A stretch of DNA of 64,000 nucleotides, taken from Acarospora socialis (lineage: Eukaryota; Ascomycota; Lecanoromycetes; Acarosporales; Acarosporaceae). A program made the translations under genes and the position numbers. Location: assembly GCA_025617375.2 (NCBI GenBank), contig JAMYGW020000001.1, forward strand, positions 558,001 through 622,000, in the 5' to 3' direction. Each line of letters opens with the position of its first letter. Position 1 is the stretch's first letter. Of this stretch, positions 22,815 through 33,086 are shown one piece after another. Below the pieces are notes generated by a model. The model saw nothing but the letters and a program-made list of their open reading frames with translations, had not been told where the DNA came from and made no database searches.

Positions 22815-23428
22815 GATGTCTGATCAACGTCTGCCAGAGTAAAGTGTATTGAGAATGCTCATCTTCCAATTCAGTCAAGCTTCTCTGCCTCATGATCACG
22901 TAATCATTCTGAATGCACATCTCGTTTAAACACACCGCGGTAATGATGCTTGAAACGCACACAAATTGCTGGAAACATCTACGGCTCTCTGCTCTGCCTT
23001 TGAATCCTGTTCATGCCAAGCTTGCTTGTTCACATGCCCCTTCATGTTCTCAGAGAGCGAGATAAGTACCTACATGGTATAGACTTGCAGGTCACCATAG
23101 CTCAGGAAGGTATCTAGATTCTTAAAGTCGGCAAATATCATCATCTCGGCGATCGAGTAGCCAATATCTATTGTCAGCTTCTTTTCACCGCAGGTATCTC
23201 GTCCCGAAGAACTTACCGTTTGCTTTGACGAGCACCAAGTAGCCTTGACACCTTAATGAGAGGCTTGGGCCCCTCAGATAGGGATTCCAAAACTATATAA
23301 GGTATTGTGGAGCATCTACCCGTTTTCTGGGCGAGTTATCTAGGGACGTCTCACTAAGGTGCGTAAAATGTTACAGTTGGACAGGATTTGGAATCAATCA
23401 TTGATGGTAATGCAGTCAGCCCACTAGC
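22815..23428. other. Unmutated island, left part; possible small minus-strand reading
   Basis: The composition is normal, with many CG. On the minus strand about 23255-23075, a reading KKLTIDIGYSIAEMMIF followed by KNLDTFLSYGDLQVYTM ends at TAG and looks protein-like, about 60 codons, with a plausible intron donor GTAAGT upstream near 23218. It could be the last exon of a small or truncated gene, but no family is recognised. The rest presumably contains the promoter of the HDDC2-like gene. Confidence 0.35.
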
Positions 23429-23781
23429 TGTTACGTCCCGATCGGAGATTCCTCTGATATGTGGGCTAAGGGTTGGTGCTTGTTGATATAACGGTTATTC
23501 GGCTGCGACAGGAGGGTTTAATCCTTAGTAGTTTGCTAGGTAACTGATTGAGTTGAACACGATCGTTTTCATAGGGGAAATGATCCTACTATATAACCTG
23601 TGGCTCGATGCCTCGCTGTCGAGCTGTCGAGCACACAGCTCGCTGCCTCGACGTCGACCAGTCGAGCTGCCGAGCACACAGTTCGCTGCCTCAACGTCGA
23701 CCCGTCGAGCAGTATGCCTTACACGCGCTATCCGCGTGCATGCTGTCCCAGCCTAAGCTTATCCGGGCTTTGGTCGTAACA
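23429..23781 (-). mobile_element. Solo LTR of gypsy family G, essentially unmutated
   Basis: It is 353 bp, bounded by TGTTACG and CGTAACA, and flanked by a perfect 5-bp duplication CTAGC (23424-23428 and 23782-23786). It contains an internal ~43-bp tandem duplication rich in GTCGAG at about 23618-23705. It is the only clean copy of this LTR in the window and shows what the other three derive from. The sharp ends, intact duplication and preserved CpG mean either a recent insertion or residence in protected DNA. Confidence 0.95.
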
Positions 23782-23786
23782 CTAGC

Positions 23787-24288
23787 CTTCTGTAATCAAT
23801 TCCAGAGTTCAGTAATAGCATGTGAGCCGGTATTGATGTAACCTACAGTACTAGGTCTCCTGGGAGTGCGCTTGGGAGATCTCTCCTAGGAAACCAGCCT
23901 TTTTCAGGTAGCAGGTCAGAAGCAACCACATACTGGAGGAATACCAAAAACTGGAGCAGGGCGCCAAAACTGGAGCAAAGTGTCAAAACTGGAGTAGGAG
24001 GCCGAAGCTGAAACAGAGTGCTGATACGCGAACAGCACTGTTGGCGCTATATATATCATCACCTATTAATAGAGTGATGCTCGACAGTATTGCTTTGCCC
24101 AGTCATATTAATAGAGATAATATAATGGGAAACAGTGCTGTGGCGGCGATATCCTACTCCGGTGAGCAGTACTGTCAGTACTGCTCGAGTGTATTCCCAA
24201 AGTGGGCTTCTCTAAAACCTGTGGCTCAGTTAAACCCTTCCCAATGCCCTGCTGGCTAAATTTAGGACGCACCAGAAATTGCTGCAAT
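23787..24288. other. Unmutated non-coding spacer
   Basis: There is no gene I can support. The short open frames (for example 24041-24259) have no recognisable product. The spacer contains short palindromes such as CAGTACTGTCAGTACTG near 24168 and two similar TATTAATAGAG motifs (24063 and 24106). Confidence 0.35.
23928..24003 (+). repeat. 19-bp tandem repeat, 3 full copies plus a partial
   Basis: The units start at 23947, 23966 and 23985 with a shared AAAACTGGAG start and a more variable half. A partial unit (TACTGGAGGAATACC) precedes them. They lie in unmutated non-coding DNA. Confidence 0.8.
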
Positions 24289-24606
24289 GTGCACATCCTC
24301 TAAGTGTGTTCCAATTGTGCATACCTTCTGAGCGTGTACACCTCCTGAGTGCGCATACCTTCTGGGCACGCACACCTTCTGAGTGCGCACACCTCCTGAG
24401 TGCGCATACCTTCCAAGGTGCACACACATTCCAATCATGCATACCTTCTGAGCATGTACACCTCCTGAGTGCACATACCTTCTGAGCACGCACACCTTCT
24501 GAGCACACACACCTCCTGAGTGTGCATACCTTTCAAGTGTGCACACCTCCTGAGTGTGCATACCTTTCAAGTGTGCACACATTCCAATCGTGCATACCTT
24601 CCGAGT
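24289..24606 (+). repeat. 17-bp minisatellite, about 18 units
   Basis: The core unit is like GCGCATACCTTCTGAGC, alternating with ACACACCTCCTGAGT-type units. Three interspersed variants carry CACATTCCAATC at roughly regular spacing, so a higher-order unit is likely. Because 17 is not a multiple of 3 and the unit lacks stops, all frames stay open over 51-bp periods; this produces the 164- and 92-codon minus-strand frames, which I do not call genes. It ends close to the right boundary of the unmutated island. Confidence 0.93.
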
Positions 24607-24853
24607 GCTCATTTTCAACACTCTCACTGGTTCCCACACATCAAACACGCTTTTCCAAGACTCTATTCGTGTTCCTAGGATCAAAATGTCTATGAAGAAC
24701 TGGGGAAGCACTACATCAATACAGCTCCACATAGATAATAACAGGAATACATACACACAACATGGTCACCAGTACGCCATACCAAAAACATGTAGACAAG
24801 TTGATGACATGTGGGACAAGAAATAAGCGATAGAAAGCATCAAGTGCAAGAGC

Positions 24854-27430
24854 CTAAGCATGCAAAAGAATCTTGTGCACTGTCACAGTGTGATTCTTGA
24901 ACACCATAACATGTGAAAGAATCAGTTCACTGGTCTTGCACCTGGGATGCAGACATGAGATTGGGTCATCTGTGGCAAATCTTTTCAGGTGTCTCTCAAC
25001 CTCATTCATTATCTTGTTGAATCAAGCATACTCAGCAGTTCACCCTTGATAAGATTTGCATTCATCACTGAGACAGAAGATACATTGTGTAGACTTGCAC
25101 ACCAGGGAAAAGCAGTCTTTCATATTCTCTTTCAAGTTCTTTGGGAATGTTTTGAGAGCAGTCATCAAGTTTCTTGATGATTGAGTTGACCATGACTGAC
25201 TACATCAACTTTCTTGTCAATCACATAATGTCATCTGAGCTTGAAGAATCTCAATTCTCTGAGCATGCTTTTCATGATCTGAAAGGTTGACAATTGACTT
25301 GCATGTTATTCAGACTATTTCATCTCACTCAGGAATATTGTATTGGTGAGATGTTGAGGGCTTGACATCTTCATCAAATGCTGTGAAAGACAAATCAGCA
25401 AACTGAGTCTCAAGAGTTGCAGTGTCAGCATATTGAAAATGTCTCTTTCAGACCTTTTCTAACATCCTGTTTCAACAATTGATTTTAGCATGGTGCAAGA
25501 TGACATTCACTTCTTTCTTTTTCTTGAGCAACAAGTCATTTGAAGAAGCTAGATGAACAAATTGATATCTTTTCTTGAGTTTCTTGATGAGATCTTTGCT
25601 TGTATGACTGAGCTGAACTACTTGCTTGCTGTTAGTCATCTTCTTTGACAGCTTGTTGAACAGTTTATTTAATGCATTAAGATCAACAGTCAATGTCATA
25701 AGTTTGATCAGCATTTGCACAATGTTGTTAAAAGAACAGTCTAAGAAGACCACTTGCATATTGAATTGAATCTTCTGATTCAGATAGTATTGAACTGCAT
25801 TGAAGTAATGATTAAATATCTGATTTTGAACAGATGATGATGCTTTATCTACAGTAATCTCAAGTATCAGTATTGACATTGTCAAACAAGAAGAATGCAT
25901 TGATAGAAGAACCAACTTACTATTAACTGCATTGACTAAGTCATGTTGTGCACAATACTGAGTAAAGAACTGCTTCAACTCAAAGTTGTGACTCAGTTGT
26001 TGAAGATAATGAAGTCATGTAATCAATCACAAAGACTGCATTGACAATGTGCAGTACCCATTCACAGTGTGTTCAGACTCACAAAAGACTGAAATATTGA
26101 GAACATTGTGTTTCATTTTCAACTGAAGACTTTTTTTCCCAGAGAAAACCTTAGCACTGAAAATATAGCTGACATTTCTTATGAACTCAGTGACAAAAAC
26201 ATCATCATGAAGAGTCATGAAGAGTAGATGATTGAGAAGACAAAGAAGAAAGTTATCTTCTTGCTCAATGATAAATGTCTTTCTGTTTGAGAATAGTTCA
26301 GTGATGATGTTGAAGATGCACAGAAATAAGAAAAAAACTTACTCTTAAGAATGATTATCTTCTTCTTTTGTATGAGTGAGCATCACTTTAACAAATAGAA
26401 TGTTAAACTTTCTGAGAATGCAATTAGAAGTAATGATAAAAGTGATGTGTCTTCAAAGTAAGCACTTGATCTCATCTAGACCTGCATTAACATCATTGTC
26501 AGTTTCACTATCACTGTCACTATCATAGTATGTGCTGACACTATCATTGATGTCAAGATCACAGTTCAACTTAACAAGCATGACTTAATCATTCTTTCAG
26601 TTCACATTCTTGTCTAAATCTTGATTCTTACCACTATTTTTTGATCTGCTGACCACTGTGACATGATTGACAAACTTGTGAGTGTTGTTCTTATGTTCAA
26701 ACTGTAACTGCATGTTAAACATTGATACTGATCAACAATCAAAATATGAAGTCATGAGAATGTTTGCAGCAACATAGTTTCATTGCTGCTTGTCTCAAAA
26801 TACAGCATTGTCATGAATTCAGTAATAAAAGAAAATGTGATATAAATCATCAACACTACTAATGCCTCACTTCTTCAGAAGTCTGCAGAGCTTGTAGTTG
26901 TTTACAAGAACTTTCTTGTACTGTCATTGATATATCAGTTAGCATGACTGACTTTCATGTGAGAGTTCACTGCACAGTCTCTTACATTGATCACATCTCT
27001 TCTAATACTGTTATTCAATTTATAACTGTTTTGTTTGAAAATGTGTATATTCAAAATCTGTCAGTAATTATTCAGACTCTTGCTGACTTGCACTTTCAAA
27101 TAGTGATCTAAGATTCACTGTAAGAATGTCTTGAAGTCTTCTGTGAGAATATTTTGAAGAAAGCTTTTGAGATATTCATTGATCTTGAAGCAAAACCTGA
27201 TCATAGATTGATCAGTTACAGTAATACATGAGTACTTGAAGAGTTTCAATATGACTAATCTGCTTCATTTCTTAAAAAGTGAAGCTTTACTTTTCTTGAT
27301 GTTGTCAACATGTTTCAAAGTCATTCAACTCTTTGCTGCAAGCTTTTGACAGAGTTTTATGTAGTAACTTGATGATTGTTTAATAGTCTTGCAATATGTC
27401 TATAAAGTTTTACTGATTGTCATGATGATC
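24854..27430 (-). pseudogene. DUF3435 tyrosine recombinase (Starship captain-family), hypermutated
   Basis: On the minus strand, segments come in DUF3435 order: an N-terminal SAM-like part (TFLQWILDHYLKVQVSKSLN read with TGA as Trp, about 27130); VDDLYHIFFYYWIHDNAVF; then DC-stop-SVSMF at about 26740, where the family's catalytic Arg-Pro stands. Arg is TGA (26732-26734) and Pro is Ser. SAKVFSGKKSLQLKMKHNVL and CTLSMQSL follow, then FTQYCAQHDLVNAVNSK (box II, former RR now QH), then VQYYLNQKIQFNMQ with the Tyr retained and FLDCSF. The C-terminal zinc-finger-like tail FCLSDEC...MVFKNHTVTVHK ends with the stop at 24854-24856. The 168-codon open frame (25472-25978) is the best-preserved part. The start is unclear, and frames shift in the first third. 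Such recombinases move giant Starship elements and relatives. Confidence 0.85.
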
Positions 27431-29756
27431 TGTTGCTGCAGTGAAGAGTAGATATAATGCTGTAATTAAGAACAAAAGATAAAAGCTGTCTAGAATTAGT
27501 AATGATGTAGCAACAGAGAAGATGATGATGATACAGTATTGAAGATGACAGTATGAAGAATGAGCTAAGTGTTCACAGTGAGTAACAGAAATTTGCTGTG
27601 CATGTGAACAGAAGAAAAAATGAGGTATGACATGATCAGAGTGAGTCATGTCTCTATTTATGATCACTATTCTTCTTACAAAGAACAGTCAACAGTAAAG
27701 TGTAACATGTTGATTCAACTGTCTGATTCAGCACTTTATTCAATGAAGAGTTACAAAGTTTCTCAGTGTTCTAACAGCATAAAGTGACTGCTGAATCATC
27801 TCTTTTCAGCTGCTTAAACACTAAAAAGAAAATACTGTCTGTTATTATTAGATTAGAATTTTCTGATCATTGTCTTACATAATTAAATTTTAAGAAGTAG
27901 TTTTTAACTTCATGACACATATTCAGTATAAGTATGATTAAAATCTTTATTTGAGACAATAAAATTACTTTATTAGTATCTGTTTCAGAAAGCAGTGTTT
28001 AATGAATTGCTGTAATGTTCAATGAATCATTGCTGTGTATATTCAATAAATAGTTGCAACTAAGATATCTGATGTGATTCATGAGTAAAGCTGTATTGAT
28101 TTAACTTTTATGCTTATAATACAATGCAACTTTAGTATCTTGCTCTAGAAAGTCTTTCTTATATATTGAATTGTAAAAGTTTCAGTTAACAAAGTTGTTA
28201 AGATAATAAATAACACTTTTGCTTGTATAACTCTTCTCAATAAATGCTGACATTACATGAACACTTTATACTATGATAGACATGATGTAAAATCTTAGAT
28301 TCTCTATGATTCATGACTTCTTAAAGTTATACTCTGATTAGTTAGTGAACTTAATTATGTTATGTATTAAATTTAAACAATCATTGTTCAATAATTTAAA
28401 AAAATCAACAAAAGTATCTGTATACTTTATGAGCTTATTTCAACTATCTTCTTGTAGAGTGTCTCTCACAGATAAGATAACTCACAATTATTAAGATAAT
28501 TGATCATTTAATATTGTCAGTGAATCTTATGTATTACTTAGTCATTCTTAAATCAAAACAAAGTTGTTTTTTCATGACTCTACTTTGTTCTGTCAGTTTG
28601 AGATGCAGTAAACTTTTTTTTTAACAAAATTCTCAAAATCTTGAATCTTCTTTCTATCTCACTTTCAGCACTTAAGTGAATCATAAATACATACATGATA
28701 TGATTCAACATCAAATTGATTTTCTGCTCTTTAATTCAAGTCTTAATTTGTTATGTTGATTTCATTTAGTGTTTTTTGACAGTTACATACAAACACAGTC
28801 AATGCATCAAGAAGTTCTGATATACTAAGCAAAGCATTCAGTGCTAATACTGAACATCATTATTTGTAATTAAGATCTGTTCAGAAAATCTGTTTTTTTT
28901 TTTCTGAAGCAGTAGATCATCAATTTTTTTTAGTGAGATTGTCTGACTTAATTGAGTAATCAATGCAATTATAAAATCTAATTTAAGCTTGTTAACTTAC
29001 ATTTTTTTTCACAGAATCAGATTCTTCATCATGAGTATGTTTAAATGATGAAAGTTGTGAAACAACAGCTGTTGTTGAAAGTCTTTTTGTTTGTTTGTTT
29101 AATTAAAGAATGTTTTGATCAAAAACTTATAAGTAGTTTCATCATGTTCAGTATTGACATTGTTTGCACTGTAATACTGATGAATGTGTTGTGTATAGTG
29201 AATCATAACATATAATTTAAAGATGTTAAAGTGTTCTGCACTTATATCTGAGTTAATGAAATGTAGATGACAGAAAACATTCTTTAGTTTGTTTATTTAA
29301 AACAAAGTATATTTCAGATATTGAAGCATATCATTGTCATAAGAACTATACTGAGTTAAGATTACAAAATTCACAACTGTCTAAGTGAAATATATTGCAG
29401 CAGATGCTCATTGAGTCAGAAGTGATGTCACTACAAATACAATTTAATGTATAATTATTCTTCAATTCACTTCAGTTCACTGTTTTACACTGTTGTATCT
29501 TTGAAATTTCTTCAGTTTCATAAATGCTAAAACAAAATAAAATCACTGATCAAATTATATTGCTTCTGATGCATCTGAGATGAAGTTTTTGATTTTTTTC
29601 TTTTTTTTGTGTCTAAAATGTTTTTCTTGATAAGTTATTTCAATCAGTGTATCAAATATATAACTATTTTCTTGAGCAGTTGATGCAGTACATTGATCAT
29701 CATTATTTTATGAATATTGATCAAATAATAAGCTCAAGTGAAGTTGTCAACAGAAT
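27431..29756. other. AT-rich stretch without a recognised gene
   Basis: The stretch has saturated composition. Loose repeats of TTCAATGAAT-type words near 27990-28070 resemble those after the helicase genes (42890-42970, 58800-59050). It would contain the promoter side of the DUF3435 gene and, if a Starship existed, its 5' terminal repeat; none could be identified. Confidence 0.3.
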
Positions 29757-30147
29757 TAAAGTGATCATCAAGTCAGTCTAACTCTGACTTGACTCAGTCT
29801 GACTCTGACTTGATCTGCAGATCAGGTCAAAATTTTAAGATTGACTTAATCTGACTCACAGATCAGGTCAGAACTTCTGATCTGAATTAACTCACAAGTC
29901 AATATATATACTATATTTAGCTCTAGAGTCTCATTTTGAGTTTCATTTTGAGTCTTAATCTGAAGTTTTCATTAGAAATATGCATTAAATCTACTATATT
30001 TAGTATGTGTGAATCATCAAGACTGACTCAACTCAACTCTGACTCAGTCTGTGAGTCAGATTAAAATCATAAATCTAGATCTGACTTGATCTGTGAGTCA
30101 GATTAAGTCAGAAATTCTTGATCTGATCTGACTTGATGATCACTTTA
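29757..30147. mobile_element. hAT-like MITE, copy E1
   Basis: It is 391 bp with 20-bp terminal inverted repeats (TAAAGTGATCATCAAGTCAG) and a perfect 8-bp target duplication AACAGAAT (29749-29756 and 30148-30155). The interior carries many subterminal repeats of the TGACTCACAGATCAGGTCAG type in both orientations and an AT-rich centre. There is no coding capacity. The 8-bp duplication and subterminal repeats point to the hAT superfamily. Unlike the flanks, it retains some GG. Confidence 0.88.
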
Positions 30148-30155
30148 AACAGAAT

Positions 30156-32876
30156 GAATTTATACAACATCATTTTCAGATAAATCTATCTTTTATTGTT
30201 AACTGATCTGATTCTGAGTCAATTTATGTGTTTAGAGTGATTAAACTTCTTTGAGATTTTCTTACTTTTATAATAATACTTCACATATTATACAGTGTTG
30301 ATTCATCTTAACATCTGTAATCAGAATCTACTTTTTATAGTTTATCATGAAGTCAGTAATTACAGAATGACATCTGTGACTTTGAACATCAGTACACACT
30401 ATATTGAGTTTGTTCTTTACAGTAACTCAGATAGCTATTCAATGACTGTAAGAGATATTCAGTATACAGACAATAGATTAACTCATAGTTAAGTATGATT
30501 GACAAGATTATGTGTCAAATTCTTAACTTAATATTATCACTGTTGTTCTCAATCATCAGAAGAAAATCAAGAAGAATTAAGCTAGATCTTAATTGAATTC
30601 ATTTTGTACATTAATTTAAATTTTCAATTATCAAATACATTAATTAAGTAGATAGATCATTCTGATGTTGAATGAGAATGATTTTATCAATAAATATTAA
30701 TAACAACACAAGTATTACATCATTCAGAAGCTTCTTCTGCATTTGTTATCATCAATTTTTAGTATGTATCTCACTGTAAACTTACTTGTTCTCATCATTA
30801 TTGTTATAAAATCTTAATCATTAAGATAAAAGATCTGTCTGACTGTGAGATCAGATTCTAAGTGAATGTATAAGTGAATGTGCAGATTGTGTGATGCACA
30901 ATCATAACAATTATAGTAATGAACTGACACATATACAAGATCATTGTGAAAAGACTTATGACTCAGTAAAAAGTGAAGAATGTTTATAACATCACAATAT
31001 TATATGACATATTGATGATCTGTCATCTCATTATAAACAGATTTAACTATAAAGATCTGTAACATCTATTTTTAATTTTCTTGCACAGCACTGATTCTGT
31101 ATGAAATTTTATACAAATAATTATGTTATTTGTTTGCACTGTTGAAGCTTAAGTGACTGTGCATCTTTCTCAGTTATGAATCTTGAAAGAATGTATTCAT
31201 CTTGTTCTTTGTAGGTTGATTGTTGTGAAGTTATAATGTAAAGACAAAGTCATTTTCATTATGAAAAGAATAGTAATTGATATTCTTAATTTCATAATGA
31301 TTATTACTGACAGATTTGTTTATTGAACAATAAAGTGTTTTCTCAGTACACTGAACTGTATCTACACTGCAATCTGTGATCTTCTCAAAGATTTTCACTT
31401 AAATGATTGATGACATCAACAGAAGACTGCATTGACATTATAAACTGATTGTCTGTTCTATGTAAGATGTCTGTTCATTGTTTGATATATAAGTTGCTGA
31501 CTCACTATAAAGAGTTGTTGAATCTTTGATATTAATCAAGAAATTTGTCTCTGAAGCATCAAACTCATTGATGAAAGAATTCATATTTATCTTTCAGCTG
31601 TTCTTTACTCAAGTCAGAAATAATTCATCAATCAATATATTTTTACTATCATGTTCAGTGTACTCTGACAATCATGCATTTGATGATGTTTTGTTTTTGA
31701 GAATTTTTTAAGATTGATCATGCAGTAAAACAGAACATTTCATTATGTAATACTTTAATTCATTGATGTTGTTCACTTTCTTGTTGCAGTAATCACAAAC
31801 TTAATATATAATTAAGAAGATGTCTTGCTCACAGAACAGTGAATGATGAAAATAACTGATATAATAAATTCAATAAACTCTACATGATGTTCAATAAACT
31901 TCACAGAATGATTAAGTGAAATATAAGTGCAGTTTGTATAGTGAAAAGTGCTTTAATCATGAGATGCTTGTACTATTACAACATCAATCATGTCATCATT
32001 GATCAAGCATCTCATGATTGTTAACTTTAATCATTAATATATTCAGCTATTGTAGATATAATCTGTTGCATCATATAATCATTACTCAATTCATAGTAAC
32101 ATAATTAATATGTTTGTGACTGCAGATTGTGTTGAATCAATCTCACTGCATTATGATTAAGAATGTATCAACAACTTTTTCAGTTTAACATTTACATATT
32201 TGAAGTACACTTTAGTCTTGATGATCTGATGATGTCTATACAATTATATATTTTATGCATATTTTCTGATACTACAGCAGACTCAGAATTTATCTTGAAA
32301 AAAAGAATATGCTGCATTTAGTGTAGTGTGAATTGAATAAAAAAACATACATTTTACTTCAGAACAGAATTGATTCACAAGTAGTATAGTTTTGAGAAAT
32401 TGAATTATGATAAGATCAAGATATTTCTTTAAATATCTGTAAATATTGAGAAATCATGTCTAACACTGTTGAGACAATTACAATTGAAAAAAGTTGTTAA
32501 TGCAAGATCAGTATATTTAGAGAGCATATGTGAATCAAGTATCTATCTTTATAACAAAACAAGCTGACTTCTCATCAACAGAGACTCATGTGCACAATAG
32601 ATTTTATGATTCATGAGTTCTTAAATGACAGTTGAGAGAAATTCATGATATTATGATAGACTGTGAAGTTCAATAAACATGAGTTATGTTCACTGAACAA
32701 GTCATTATGCTGTGAACAAAGCTTAACTGTATATAAATTAATGTTTAACATTCTATTTTAAGATTAAAGTGTTACTGAATGCATTAACTTCAATCATTCA
32801 AGTGCTGTTTACATTCAATTTTCTAAAACAGTGATGATTCAGTTAAAGAAAACTTGTCATATATAATCACTTGTAC
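30156..32876. other. AT-rich stretch without a recognised gene
   Basis: The short open frames at 30295 and 31526 have no recognisable family, and minus-strand reading is no better. It may be a decayed repeat that is not otherwise present in the window. It ends at the copia A target duplication (TGTAC, 32872-32876). Confidence 0.3.
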
Positions 32877-33086
32877 TATTAAGAGATAAAAGAATACTTG
32901 TGCTATACTGCTGACTAACTGTCTATTTAGTGAAACATACACTGTCAACTTAATTGTGATTGATGTAAGTTGTAAAAATTGTCTGTTCACATGCTCTGTC
33001 ATACAGACTATATAAGTAATGAGCAATTTTTGATGTTAATCTTAACTAAGACTATGAAAGCAGCTAGAACACTGCACTTCTCAACA
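32877..33086 (-). repeat. 3' LTR of copia A
   Basis: It is 210 bp with a coding-strand start of TGTTGAGAAG. It aligns with the LTRs at 38127, 50443, 55698 and 61763. Confidence 0.92.

Noticed and set aside
23618-23705. GTCGAG-rich repeats considered as a separate minisatellite or CRISPR-like array
   Set aside because: They are an internal duplication of the solo LTR at 23429-23781. The units are adjacent, with no unique spacers.
24230-24756. Open frames of 164 and 92 codons (minus) and 68 codons (plus) with Cys/His-rich repeats
   Set aside because: They are by-products of the stop-free 17-bp minisatellite, readable in several frames, with no non-repeat coding support.
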